From Henckelia pumila (lineage: Eukaryota; Streptophyta; Magnoliopsida; Lamiales; Gesneriaceae): DNA of 64,000 nucleotides. Positions 11,512 to 23,672 of this stretch are shown piece by piece. The notes below the pieces were generated by a model. It made no database searches and was not told where the DNA came from. It saw only the letters and a list, made by a program, of their open reading frames with translations. How positions within the stretch are numbered: the first letter of the stretch is position 1; the number at the start of each line of letters is the position of its first letter. Made by a program: the position numbers and the translations under genes. The stretch lies in NCBI RefSeq assembly GCF_033568475.1, contig NC_133121.1:196612664-196676663 (forward strand). The letters run 5' to 3'.

Positions 11512-13279
11512 GTCTTTGAAGCATCTCAAAGGACAACAAAAGCTGAACAAGAGACATGCTAAGTGGGTGGCGTTTGTGGAAACTTTTTCCTACATTATCA
11601 AGTATAAGAAAGGGAAGGAAAATGTGGTAGCGGATGCTCTATCACGAAGGTATGTACTTTTATCTATTCTAGATTCTAAATTCTTAGGATTTGAGTATGT
11701 GAAAGAGTTATATCCTAGTGATCTTGATTTTGGTGAGATGTACGAGTCATATTTGCATGGTCCAAAAGATAAATTCTTCATACATGATGGGTATTTGTTT
11801 AAGGGGGATAAGTTGTGTGTTCCTAAGTCATCTATTCGTGAATTACTTGTTAAGGAATCACATGGGGGTTGTTTAATGGGGCATTTTGGAGTGGCTAAAA
11901 CTTATGGAGTTTTGCATGAACATTTTTATTGGCCACATATGAAGCATGATGTTGAGAGAATTTGCGAAAGATATGTGACTTGTAGGAAAGCGAAGTCTAG
12001 ACAACAACCACATGGTTTGTATACTTCACTTCCTGTTCCTAGTGAACCGTGGGTAGATATCTCTATGGACTTTGTTTTAGGACTACCAAGGTCTAAGAAG
12101 GGGAGGGATTCAATTTTTGTAGTTGTTGATAAATTTTCTAAAATGGCTCATTTTATTGCGTGTCATAAATCTGATGATGCATCTCATGTTGCGGACTTGT
12201 TCTTTAATGAAATTGTTAGATTGCATGGCATGCCTCGGAGTATTGTGTCTGATAGAGATACTCGTTTCTTGAGCTACTTTTGGAAAACGTTATGGTGCAA
12301 ACTTGCTACTAAATTACTGTTTTCGACTACATGTCATCCCCAAACGGATGGTCAAACTGAAGTTGTTAATAGAACGTTAGGAACTTTGTTGCGTACTATA
12401 ATTAAAAAGAATTTGAAGAATTGGGAGGAATGATTGCTATTTGTTGAGCTTGCATATAATCGTAGTGTGCATTCTACTACAAATTTTTCACCTTTTGAAA
12501 TTGTGTATGGATTTAATCCTTTAACCCCGTTGGATTTGATGTCTTTACCTATGAGTGAAAGGGTTAACATGGATGGTAAGAAAAAGGCGGAATTTGTGAG
12601 AAATTTACATGAAAAAGTGAAGGCGAACATTGAGAAAAAGAATTTGCAGTATACAAAGCAAGAAAATAAGGGAAAGAAGAGAGTTGTGTTTGAACCAGGA
12701 GATTGGGTGTGGTTGCATTTGAGGAAAGAGCGGTTTCCTGAAAAACGGCGCTCCAAGCTTCTACCTAGAGGCGATGGATCGTTTCAAGTATTAGAGCGCA
12801 TCAACGACAACGCCTACAAATTAGATTTGCCAGGTGAGTATAATGTCAGTGCTACTTTCAATGTTTCTGACTTATCTCCGTTTGATGTAGGTGTTGAACA
12901 AGATTTGAGGACAAATCCTTTTCAAGAAGGGGAGGATGATGCGATCATGGATGGCTCGCATGCTGATAAAGTGACTAAGGATCCGTTGGAGATGCCACGA
13001 GGACCGGTTACGAGAGGCCGAGCTCAGAAGTTCAAGGAAGCACTTCAATCCTTGATGTTGAAGTCGCAAGAGGGCGTTGGATTTCTTGATATTCAATTCG
13101 GAGGTAGTTATCACCTTATTGAGGTCAAAGGAGGTCAAGAAAGTGAAGAAATTGAAGACCTTGTTCGCAGCCCAGGCGCGCCCGCGCCCCAGACTCGCGC
13201 GCACGCGCCCTTATTTTGCGAAGAAGAAGAGCGCCCGCGCCCCTTGATCGCGCGCCCGTGCTTACGGATGCCAAATTGA
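11492..13279 (+). pseudogene. G2 RNase H end, integrase and C-terminal tail running into the LTR
   Basis: The frame resumes with [18 protein letters not shown] and continues through [11 protein letters not shown], the integrase zinc finger (H...H, C-x2-C degraded to CERYVTCRK), and the core residues [16 protein letters not shown] and [11 protein letters not shown]. One in-frame TGA lies at 12431-12433. The GDWVWLHLRKERFPEKR block and NVSDLSPFDV close the integrase. No chromodomain is seen; instead a tail with DLRTNPFQEGEDD and GPVTRGRAQKFKEAL continues to 13279. The last 45 codons overlap the inferred LTR, as known for CRM elements. Confidence 0.88.
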
Positions 13280-13900
13280 CGAAGAATTGTGCGAGCTCTC
13301 GGCGCGCCCGCGCCTTTCCCTGCGCAACAAAGGCGCGCCCGCCCCAATTATTTTTACATGCACCGAAGGTGTTTTGTGTGTGTGTTCGGGATTTTTAATA
13401 TTTTGGCATTATTTTGCTTATTTTAGGTCTTTTATTCCTACTAGGAAACTTTAGGAGATATCTTTGATATCTTTTTGATTTATTTTGCATTATCTTTCAA
13501 TATTTTGGGTTGTAATATAAATACTACAACATTCATTATTTTAAGAACAATTAAGATTTTCAGATTATTGAATTATTCAATACAAAATTCTCTCTAGAAT
13601 TTTATCAAAGCTTTTGCTTTACCCAAAATCAAACTTATCAATGTTTTATAGCTTTGTGGCGTTTGTGAATCGATTTTCAATTGGGTTGTCAAAGACAGGT
13701 TCCTTTGAAGGTCTAATTGAATCTTTGATTGTTTTCTATCGTGAATTCTCTGTTGCTAGTTACAGGTTCAACTAAGATGGAGATTCCAAAATTCTGTTAC
13801 TTGTTTCAAAGTCGGGACAAAACCTTTGAATTCTTTTGTTATCGAATTGAGGTGCGATTCATTGAAATCGTGTTGCTTTTCATACAGAAGATTCATATCA
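13144..13900 (+). repeat. 3' LTR of G2 (start inferred)
   Basis: The end TCATATCA at 13900 is supported by the G5 LTR, which ends in the same octamer at 57699 just before its primer-binding site. The start TGAAGAA at 13144 follows a purine-rich run (aaaggaggtcaagaaag) and gives 757 bp. The rejoined G5 LTR measured the same way is about 745 bp. A GC-rich array of GCGCGCCCGCGCC-like units spans about 13170-13345. A TATA-like tgtaatataaata lies near 13511. Directly after it the C2 gag begins in reverse orientation. Confidence 0.72.
13170..13345 (+). repeat. GC-rich array in the G2 LTR
   Basis: Several copies of GCGCGCCCGCGCC and variants (for example GAGCGCCCGCGCC, GGCGCGCCCGCCCC) lie 20-60 bp apart. 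The unit is the reverse complement of the repeat in the G1 LTR. The polyprotein frame passes through the first part of the array. Confidence 0.8.
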
Positions 13901-14313
13901 AGTCCCATCTCGCATGCGCATGTCATGAGCTCTTTGACGGTGACATACCTCTCCGACCTTGACTGAACTCCAAAAAGTTCCTTGAGGTGCATGTGTATGT
14001 CAGCAGCATTCAAGGCATCCTCAAATCGCCTCTGGAGTTCATCAGAAATTGAAGCTTGCATATAGCATTTAGCCTTGATATCATGGTCCCACCATTGATC
14101 AAGTTTTGCCAATTCTTCCGGACTTATATTAGCCGGTGCTTCCTTTGGAGGATTCTTTTCTAACACGTAAAAAATTTTCTTCGAGTTTAGAACAATATTT
14201 AATTTACGGAACCATTCCGTATAGTTTGCGCCAGTCAATTTGTTTTGTTCGAGAATTGAGTATAGTGGATTGCGCGAATTCATTGTAATAAAATACTGAA
14301 AAGAAACAGACAA
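13901..14313 (-). pseudogene. Copia C2 gag, N-terminal part (minus strand)
   Basis: The protein starts at 14313 or at an inner Met (MNSRNPLYSILEQNKL) and shows the plant copia gag pattern: LTGANYTEWFRKLNIVL, then LDQWWDHDIKAKCYMQASIS and LKELFGVQSRSERY. At 13900 the G2 LTR begins, so the rest of gag and all of pol lie left of the window. An open frame that continues to 13768 is a chance fusion with LTR sequence and should not be read as gag. Confidence 0.85.
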
Positions 14314-16130
14314 TAATCAGTGATTGTTTAATTAATTTACTAAGACATAAAATATGGCGAGATTTAATTTTATGAATTTACTCCCACTATTTTAACGATT
14401 TCACTACCCTCTAGTGAAAACGAGAAACTTGTTTCCTTAGTGGGAACATGGAGTCCAATTGACAAATTATAGTCCCGAATAATATCAGCCAACCATAATT
14501 TTCAAAAGGTAGAGCCCAATTGCTTCCAAAGCAATCCTCATGTTTTTACCTCATGTCCAATAAGGGCCCAATAATATGACGCCGTTTATTGTGACATGTC
14601 AAGATAACCCATCAATATTAAGTTGTGATGGACGGTCTCCATGTGGATCCCCAATAATATGAGCCAATCCCATGGGAGTTCCACCCAACTTACAACTTAT
14701 GTCGATCCAATGTACAGCTTTCTGACGAATGGGCCCTCCCAATAATATGAGCCGGACGTGCCCGCGGGTAGCATCTCATACATTGATCGTTGATGGAAGG
14801 TAGGAACATTTAAACAATATTTAAATTCCCTTTATTTATCTTAATATCAATTTTATCATATTTAAAATGAGAGATTTTTAATTTTGAAAACTGTCTCATC
14901 ATTTAGTATTTGTATGCTTGCGGGATTCATACAATTTAGTCTAAACATGCATACAACAATAATATCATATATTATTTAAAGGATGATCGACCCCAATAAC
15001 TAATTGACCCGTGGTTGCCAATCAAGAGTCTAAGTCCAATCCTAGGTGATATGCAGGTATGCAATGCAATCCTATTACATTGAGCTTCCAATTTACATTT
15101 TTTCGGTCTTTATTGTCTGTTGGGCCCACCATTGTCTTCAAATCTTTATCTCCTACTACGTCTAATAAATTTACAATAAATTTCGATGACAAGTAGGGGA
15201 TACTTATTTAAGGGTGGGAACGGGCCATAAACCAGGCCCACTTTTTATTACAAATGGCAATTCAAATTGGGCCATAAACCAAGCCCATTAATAAAACCCA
15301 ACAACAATAAAACCAAATGTAAACAACCTAACATACACCTACAATATTGGTCATGGCAATCGATCATCCTCTTATCCAATAATTAATTCAATAATTAAAT
15401 AATTGGATAACATGCAATGGCATCATAATTAAAAAAAAAAGATACAATCAAATTTTATCTACTATTCTCATAAGATCATATCTTATCATCAATTGTACCA
15501 AAATAATTAATTTTATAAAATCTAATTTAACCGATAAAATTTACAAATTTTCCAAAAATTCAAATTTATCCAAAAATCAATTTTAAAAATTTCGGACTCA
15601 AAAAATTTGATCCGATGCCTCGTGGACCAATCAAAAACAATTTTCGATCGGACCAAAAACTAAAATTTCAAAAATTTCAAATTCCCATAAAAATCAAATT
15701 TTTATTTTCCAGGTTGCCCGGGACACCGCCTCCATGTGGGACAGGGCTGCCCACGTCGAGGAGGGCAGCTCGTTTTTCCAAAAATTCAAATTTATCCAAA
15801 AATCAATTTTAAAAATTTCGAACTCAAAAAATTTGATCCGATGCCTCGTGGACCAATCAAAAACAATTTTCGATCGGACCAAAAACTAAAATTTCAAAAA
15901 TTTCAAATTCCCATAAATATCAAATTTTTATTTTCCAGGCTGCCCGGGACACCGCCTCCACGTGGGACAGGGCTGCCCACGTCGAGGAGGGCAGGGCAGC
16001 GACGATCGCTGCCCGTGATGCCCTTGTTTCCTTTAAAAATTTTAATTTAAAAAATTTCGTTTTGTTTCCAAAACCCGAGGCTAAAAATTTTGTACAATCG
16101 ATTAATTTAATCGTTTGATCCGAGAGCAAC
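14314..16130 (-). other. Untranslated leader of copia C2
   Basis: About 1.8 kb lies between the primer-binding site and gag with no long open frame. It contains a tandem duplication of about 227 bp (15549-15996). It also has four spaced copies of a CCCAATAATATGAGCC-like motif, near 14473, 14567, 14650 and 14738. Leaders of this kind hold packaging and dimerisation signals, but none is identified here. Confidence 0.7.
15549..15996. repeat. Two tandem copies of a 227-bp unit in the C2 leader
   Basis: Copies start at about 15549 and 15776 and are nearly identical. Each has an A/T-rich part (ccaaaaattcaaatttatcc...) and a GC-rich end (GACACCGCCTCC, GGGCTGCCCACGTCGAGG). Confidence 0.9.
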
Positions 16131-16145
16131 CTGTCTTTGATACCA
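16131..16145 (-). other. Primer-binding site of copia C2
   Basis: Read on the minus strand, TGGTATCAAAGACAG follows one base after the LTR end (CCAACA). It matches the 3' end of plant initiator tRNA-Met (TGGTATCAGAGC type) at the first eight bases and more weakly after that. Confidence 0.85.
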
Positions 16146-16146
16146 C

Positions 16147-18037
16147 TGTTGGAACACGTGTCGCTCTCACGATCAAATCGATCTGATACCCGGTGCAGCG
16201 GAAGTTTAAAAATTTTATATGGAACAATTCCATATCATGGATATCAAATTCTAACGATTAAATTATGCAAGTAAAATAATAATAATAATAATTAATATTT
16301 TACCTCTTCAAGCTAAGGATTGATTATGGACTCCAACAGATTTAATCTGCTCTTGTTGTAAATCCCGGGAACCGATGACTCGCTTGATCAATCTCCGGAA
16401 TTAGGTCCACGAACAGAAAACTAAAACCTTCTGATTGATTGCACTAGAAATCAATCAGATATTTATCGTAGAGATTAAACAGATTTGATCTGTCAATTCA
16501 GAATGTAATTTTTCCGAAAAATCATAGACTGAATTCTCTCAAAAAAGGAGAGAGGATTTCGAAAATCCCCTTAAAATATTTAGTGTGATTTTCAAAAATT
16601 CCAAGAGAGAATTGTTGTGTAATTTTCGAAACCTACACACATATATATATATAATATCTAGACTAGATTAAGTTATATCTCTATTAAGACACTAACTCCT
16701 TAGGGACCATAATCTATAATTTAAGTCCAACAAGCCAAGCCCGTTATTATAGAAATTAATATAAAATTCATCATGACTTCGATTGATAAACCAATTTCAC
16801 CAATGTGCACAGAAACCATTTCTGCACCTTTTAAAGTCAAGATAATTTTTCTGAATCCGAATTCAATGATTTCCAAAAATGTCCATCCCTATGTCATTTT
16901 AGGAATATCCACTCCCTTTAGTTAAGAAGTCCAACTTATCTTTTATTAAATTTAACTCTTTAAATTTAACTATCTCAACGGGGTTTAGTAATCCATTACT
17001 TGTGTGACCCTCAATGGTTCGGGGATACAGCTAGCCGCGGGCTAACAACTCCTTGTGACTCGGAACAACGATTTCCGACTTACCCAACGAATCATGGTAA
17101 AAGCGTCTAGAAACATCGCCCCATGATTCCCTAGGTATCACTGATAGTGCCTGCAAGAACCAGTAAGTTTTGGTTAGCGTATAGTACAGTCCCTTCATCC
17201 ATATATCCCGATCGAATCAACAACCATTGGTACATCGAGAGTCGTTCGAGATTCGATAACTATGCAATACATCTTGAAGATCAAATAGTGACATCGCATG
17301 TGCTACTAGGAAACCAAGTAACCTAAATCACATCGAGTACTCTGTCCAGAGATTTGTCACATTAATATCTCCTCAGATTGCATAGGATATCCACACTCGC
17401 AAGTGTGTGGTGAATCCTTGACAACAAAGCATCGACTCCTATATGTGTCGTAACTGTACCCAATCCCGACACATGATGACCCCTTAGAGTCGGTAAACGA
17501 GTCAAAGTACAGTACTAGCATATAGAGTCTCAATGATGTTTCAAGTAGTAAGGACTAATGGTGTACAACCAAAACCGTGGACTTATCCACTCAAATAATA
17601 ATAACCACTTGGAAAGTCCGAATAGGGTAGTTCGATCATTCATCATATGAATATCCATTTGCATGCTTTGAACATCTCCATGTTCATTACCAATGAAACG
17701 TGGTACTTGGCATCACAAATTCTAGTCTCAATCTCGAGCGATCCTTATCCTTATTAGCGGATGGCTCAATTGACTAGGAACTGTTTAGAATATACAGTGA
17801 CTATAAGATGTGTTTCATAATAGTGATCTCTCTTTATTCACTATCTCATCTTACTTACACTATTGTATATTCAAGGTCTTTATCAAAACAACAACAGTAT
17901 ATCACAATATAAAAATATGAAAAAAGATAAAGAAAATGCCATTAATGAATGTAAATTATATTAAACAAAGATTGTTTATACATAGAGTCATAAAAGCCCT
18001 TAGCCACAAGTTGGCTAACCGGGCACCCACTCTTTCA
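16147..18037 (-). repeat. 5' LTR of copia C2 (1891 bp)
   Basis: On the plus strand it runs from TGTTGGAACACG to CACTCTTTCA, the same termini as the solo LTR at 2424-4291, and it is alignable to that copy along its length. The primer-binding site sits at its inner side. To the right, gypsy G6 reverse transcriptase begins at once, so C2 inserted into G6. It carries no GC-rich hairpin array. Confidence 0.92.
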
Positions 18038-19349
18038 GCGTATCGCCTTGGGGTGCTCCAGTGCTTTTTGGGAGAAAGAAAGACGGGTCTATGCGACTCT
18101 GCATTGACTATCGCCAGTAGAATCAAGCTACGGTCAAGAACAAGTATCCTCTACCTAGAATTGATGACCTTTTTGATCAACTGCAGGGTTATTTAGTGTA
18201 TTTGAAGATAGATACGAGATCAGGATATCATCAGCTGAGAGTTCGCGATGAGGATGTGCCTAAGACAGCCTTCAGAACCAGATATGGGCATTTTGAGTTT
18301 ATAGTCATGCCGTTCGGTTTGACCAATGCTCCAGCAGTTTTATGGATCTGATGAATCGTATCTTTCAGCGGTATTTAGATGAGTTTGTCATTATCTTCAT
18401 TGACGATATTCTAATCTATTCGAAGAACCGTTCTGACCATGCCGAGCATTTAAGGATTGTATTGCAGATTTTGCGAGCCAAACAGTTGTATGCTAAGCTA
18501 TCAAAGTGCGAGTTCTGGTTGGACCGAGTGGTTTTTCTAGGCCACATTATATCGGGAGATGGAATTTTTGTGGACCCCAGTAAGATCGAGGCAATCATGA
18601 ATTGGCCAAGACCGGCATCAGTGCCAGAAATCCGAAGTTTTATGAGTTTAGCGGGATATTATCGCCGATTTATCGAGGGTTTCTCTTCCATTGCAAAGCC
18701 GATTACCTAGTTGACTCAGAAGAATGCACAGTTTGTTTGGTTCGAGGAGTGCGAGTCCAGTTTTATTGAGTTGAAGAAGAGGTTGACCAGCGCATCGATC
18801 TTATCTATTCCATCAGGTACGGGAGGTTTTTCCGTTTACTGCGAGGCTTCTCACCGTGGTATTGGATGCATTCTTATGCAGAGGAAGCACGTAATAGCTT
18901 ATGCATCGAGGCAGCTGAAGCCGCACAAGACTCGTTATCCAATCCATGATCTTGAGCTTGCTGCGATTGTTTTTGCTTTGAAGATCTGGTGCCATTACCT
19001 TTATGGTGAGTCTTTTGAAATATTTTATAACCACAAGAGCCTTAAATACTTATTTTCCCAGTCCGAGCTGAACATGAGACAGAGGATATGGATGGATTTG
19101 CTTAAGGACTTCGACTGTGAGATCAAGTATTACCCCGAAAAGTCGAACGCAGCTGCAGACGCTCTTAGTCGGAAACTTTGTTCCTTATCTCTCGCTACGA
19201 TTGGTGTCTCTCAGTTGATTAAAAACTGTTGTACTTCTTGTTTGGAGTTTGAGACCGATAGGAGATCCATCAAAGTTTTTGCGATTCAGGCCGAGCCAGA
19301 GTTGTTTCAGTTGATCAGAGAGGCACAGAGATCTGATCCGAGCAGTTAG
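18038..19349 (+). pseudogene. Tekay-type chromovirus G6: reverse transcriptase (part) and RNase H
   Basis: The sequence begins mid-RT ([22 protein letters not shown]) because C2 is inserted upstream. A TAG at 18118-18120 and a one-base loss near 18340 (the APAVF region) break the RT. The catalytic block reads FIDDILIYS near 18398-18424. A TAG at about 18708 stands where Gln is expected. RNase H follows ([23 protein letters not shown]). The frame stops at 19347-19349. Same family as G1 but more decayed. Confidence 0.9.
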
Positions 19350-20727
19350 AGTTCGATAAAGAGGGTCATATCAGGTCACCAGTCAGAGTTTCAGGTCAGG
19401 GATGATGTTTTATTCGTGAATAGCCATATTGTTGTGCCCGATGTTTCTGAGTTAAGACAGCGTATTCTTCGAGAGGAGCATTGCAGTCGTTTCAGTGTCA
19501 TCCTGGAGGCTGGAAGATGTATAATGACTTGAAGACTCAGTTCTGGTGGAAACAGCTGAAGGGAGACGTCACAAGGTTTGTGTCCCGTTGTCTGAATTGT
19601 CAACATGTGAAAGCCGAGTGGAAAAAACCAGGTGGATTATTGCACAGTTTTCCTGTTCCGGAATGGAAATGGGATCACATCTCTATGGATTTTGTCACGA
19701 AACTACCGTGTTTTGTCAGAGGTTATGATGCGATTTGGGTAGTGATTGACCGGCTGAAGAAATCTTCTTGTTTCATTCCATACCGAATGACATACCGTCA
19801 CGATCAGATGACCGAGTTATATGTCAGGGAGATTGTGAGATTGCACGGCATGCCGAAGTCAATTGTATCAGACAGAGATCCGAGATTCACTTCTCACTTT
19901 TGGCACAGTTTACAGGAGGCCATGGGTACTCGTTTGCACTTGAGCACAGCGTATCACCCTCAGACCGATGGTCAGTCCGAGCGTACGATCCAGACTTTGG
20001 AAGATATGCTTCGAGCCGTAGTGCTTGATTTTGGTTCAGGATGGAAGGATCCTTTGCCTCTAGTGGAATTTTCGTACAATAACAGCTTTCAAGCGATTTA
20101 TTTGAATGACACCTTTTGAAGATTTGTACGGGAAGAAGTGCAGATCTCCGTTATTTTGGGATGAGATTTCAGAATCACCTGAGTTGGGTCCAGATATGAT
20201 TCATGATATGGCAAAGCAGGTGAAGTTGATTCGAACCAGAATGAAGACAACCCAAGATCGATAGGCCAAGTATGCGAATGTCCGATGCAGACCACTGTGT
20301 TTTGATCAGAGAGACCATGTGTTTTTGAAGATTTCTCCGTTCAGAGGCACTGTCAGATTCGGGAAGAGAGGGAAGTTGTCGCCAAGATTCATTAGTCCGT
20401 ACGAAATTTTGGAAAAGATAGGCGATCTTGCCTATAGGATTGCTCTTCCTCCGTCTCTTTCAGGCATCCACGATGTGTTTCACATTCGATGTTGCGGAAA
20501 TATCATCCGGATCCGTCTCATGTTCTTCAACCAGGCGAGGCAGAACTCGATTAAACTCTGAGATACTTTGAGCGACTGGTTTAGATTCTCGATCGGAAAT
20601 AAAAGCAGCTTAGAAACAAGTCAATTCCGTTAGTGAAGATTTAGTGGAGTTGTCACGGAGTTGAAGAATCAACTTGGGAGACCGAATATGATATTAGGCA
20701 GCGATTTCCAAAGTTATTCGATTGATG
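19350..20727 (+). pseudogene. G6 integrase and chromodomain-like end
   Basis: The integrase continues after the stop: the zinc-finger His pair, then a frameshift near 19490, then [24 protein letters not shown] and [11 protein letters not shown] in the frame of 19481-20119. A second frameshift near 20095 and an in-frame TAG near 20262 follow. The GPYEI-type block reads as SPYEILEKIGDLAYRIALPPS. The chromodomain-like tail to about 20727 is further shifted. No working enzyme can be made. Confidence 0.88.
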
Positions 20728-20815
20728 TGAGTTTTTCTTTAGTATGATTCTTTCTTGTTTCAACGTGTGATCTGTCAGATTTCGAGGACGAAATCGATTC
20801 TTAGAGGGGGAGAAT

Positions 20816-22795
20816 TGTAAGGCCTTGAAATTAATTATTTCGTGATTAGTAGAGTCGATTATTATTTATTTTGGAATTGTTATAAGATTAATTGAGCCGC
20901 GATTGAATCGATTTAAATAGGAAATTCAGGGACCGAGTTGCAATTGAGGGGTTGGACCAAGTCAAAAGCCTTGACTTATCTTATCACATCCTATCATCTC
21001 CATCACCTACTCCTCTCTCGTTCTCCTTCCTCCCACCACACGCTTAAATCGAGAAAGCCATGGCTTGTTTTTCAAGCTTTTCTTTCTTCTGATTCACACG
21101 ATCCGACCGTCAAACTTCCGATTCGAGTTGAGATTCACGATCACCTCAACGAGGGCGTCGTATTGCCGTAAGTTTTGCTACGATCTATGAACTTTGAATT
21201 TTGTTGGGTTGTCAGAATTTGATAATTTTCGGGTATGTTGTTCTTGAGCTAGCATAGACCGTGTATTCTAAGTTGGTTTGGAAAAAGAACAAAGTTTGAA
21301 TTTTATATGATTTTTGGAGCATATTTTCGAAAATGGGTTTTGGAATTTTGGTTGGATTTGGTTGTGTTTTGTTGGATTGGAAGATGGGTTTCAGTTGTAT
21401 TGATGATATAATTGGTTTGAGATTTTTGGTTTGACCGTTTATAGCCGTTATGCCGTCGAAATCGAGTTTGGATTATTGGTTTTATTACTTTGGTTTGATT
21501 TCCGAGTTTGTTCGAGTTGATAATTTGATATTGAATCCGTATTTCATATTTTCAGAGTTTGGTTGAAAGATTCGGGTTTTGAACGAACTTGGGAGTTTGA
21601 ACCGATTTGAGAGTTGAAAACGGTATAGTATTGAACTTCTTGTAATGGTTTGTTTTGATTTGATTCGATATTGATTTAGTTCATTGTCATTTTCAGATTT
21701 GAATCCCCGACGAACTTGAAAAGGTAAAAGACGACATTGAATTGAATGGGGTTGAATACTTGAGTTCGATTGATTCTCGAGTCCCGAAAATCACATACTG
21801 CATGTTAATTGTTGGTGTGAACTTGATTGATTTATTTTGTTTACACTTGCATTCATATTGAGCCGAATATTCGATTCATTTTGAAATTAGACGATTTAGG
21901 AAGATATATTGAATTGGCCTTGGATTTCGAGTTTTTCCAAGTGCTAGAATACTTCTTATAGTTGCTCTGATGTCTAGGGGTTTTAGTTGAGCGACATCCA
22001 CCCCAAATGGGAGAGTCGGTGGGCTGTTCGTGATGACTTGACCCCGGGATCCCAACCGAGTACCGATTGATATTTCGATTATCTGACTTGATAATCCCAA
22101 GTTTTGAAGTCATGCATACATCCACTCTCATTTTGAATTATTGATGTTTGTTACATTTCTATATGAGATGTTTAATTGTTATTGTATGCCTGTCTCTTTT
22201 ACTTGGAAATTATATTTCTAACTGGGTTATCCGGCTGTTGTTTTTGTTTGTATGTATACTTGACAACAGGAGGATCAGGAGCCGGACCGAGTCATTTGGG
22301 TTAGCTCGGGGTGAGAATTATAGAAGTGAGACACCGTGTCGTAGGGTTGTGTCTGTTGAACTTGTATATTATTTTGATTAGTCGATCGAACCCTATCGTC
22401 TAACTTGATATGTTGTATTTTGGGTAGAACTTAGTATATTGTATGTTTAAATGTGGTTGGTGTATGTGCTTGGGTTTATTTTGATTGGAATTGGCTTTGT
22501 GTGAAATCCTGCACTTTACTGCCCAATTGGCCTGCGCGCGAGCGAGGCTTGACCTCGCGCGCGCGCGAGAAGCCTGGAGGGCTCGAGTTATCTTGATCGC
22601 GCGCATGTGAGCACATCACCTCGCGCGGGCGCGAGCCTCCTACGAGGCCTCTGGCCGCATTGCCTGCGCGCGCGCGAGACGATGGCTCGCGCGGGTGCGA
22701 GGCTTTATAAAAAAAAATTATTTGAGTCCTCGGTTCTCAGTGTTCGATTGTAGTTAATTATTCGAGGTTAAACAATTAGAAAACGGGGTCTCACA
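20816..22795 (+). repeat. 3' LTR of G6 (1980 bp)
   Basis: It starts TGTAAGGCC after the polypurine tract agagggggagaat and ends GGGGTCTCACA at 22795. It is alignable in outline to the G1 LTR (7229-9224), including shared stretches such as GGGAGAGTCGGTG and ACTTGACAACAGGA. A GC-rich array lies at 22531-22702. The next sequence belongs to a Sirevirus-like element. Confidence 0.9.
22531..22702 (+). repeat. GC-rich palindrome array in the G6 LTR
   Basis: Repeated blocks such as CTCGCGCGGGCGCGAG (22620-22635, a perfect 7-bp stem with a 2-base centre), CTGCGCGCGCGCGAG and CTCGCGCGGGTGCGAG sit about 90 bp before the LTR end. They occupy the same position as the array in the G1 LTR. Confidence 0.82.
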
Positions 22796-22850
22796 GGTTC
22801 GATCTGCCCACAGACGGACCTAGTCTTTTTTTCTCTCTGCGTTGGCCTGA

Positions 22851-23672
22851 GATGATGCTTATTTTAGTCGTGAGACCATACTCACTACTATATTTGGTCG
22901 ACCTATCACTATAGCCTATGATCGTCCTCACCTTAAGAGTCTTTTCCCTGATCAATAGTTAGTTCAAAAATTGATCACTACATCTATCATTCTTCGCATT
23001 GGAGACCTCTCCAGCTGCAAATATCTAGATTTATATGTCCTTTATCATATCATTTCTGGTCAACCTTTCAACCTTCCTCGCTTCATCATGCAGGTTATGC
23101 GTGATGTAGCGAAGTCGGCAAGAAATGTTAGTTTTCCTTTTGCACGATTTATTAATCGTATCTTAGCTCATTTTGATATTGATTTTAGTGTTGTGGAAGG
23201 TGACGAAATCTCCACAAATCATATTTTTGATCAGGCTTCTATTCTCAGGATGGATTTATTCTGGAATCCGGTTTTATCTAGTTGGGTTTCAGACCCAATA
23301 CGTATTTTCTCTAGGTATACACCTGGCCGTGAGCCTTCTCTTAGTTTTGAGGACCTTCCTTTTGATATCCAGTCGAGGGGATTTCTTAATGGACCTCCTC
23401 ATCGGGATGTTCCTTCCTCTTCTCATCAGGATATTCCTTTCTCTTCCACTTTTGACATGTCAGAGTTACCTTTCATTGCTCATGAGGTTCCACAAACACC
23501 TCAAAACCAATTCCCAATGGATCGTCTCTTCGAGGTTCTGCATCGCATCGAGGGGAACATTGCTGCAAATACCTCATCTATAGATGCCTTGACTACTCGC
23601 GTTGCGTCTTTGGAGACACGTTTTGACTTTTTCATGTCTCATTATCCGCCGCCGCCGAATGACGACTCTTAG
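22851..23672 (+). pseudogene. Sirevirus-like copia: extra ORF downstream of pol (env position, plant transposon-protein domain)
   Basis: The frame is open from 22851 except for a TAG at 22956-22958, where the context (FPDQ, stop, LVQKL) suggests a lost Gln or similar codon. The usable start is therefore left of the G6 insertion or lost. The domain has YLDLYVLYHIISGQPFN, RDVAKSARNVSFPFARFINRIL and HFDIDF, resembling the uncharacterised domain seen in ORFs downstream of plant retroelement integrases. The C-terminus has a short heptad-like segment (IEGNIAANTSSIDALTTRV) and a PPPPN end. No signal peptide or membrane segment is evident, so 'envelope' describes position only. Confidence 0.7.

Noticed and set aside
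13768..13900. C-terminal 45 residues of the open frame that starts at 14313
   Set aside because: They are translated from the G2 LTR in reverse. The gag homology ends at the junction near 13900, so the fusion is accidental.
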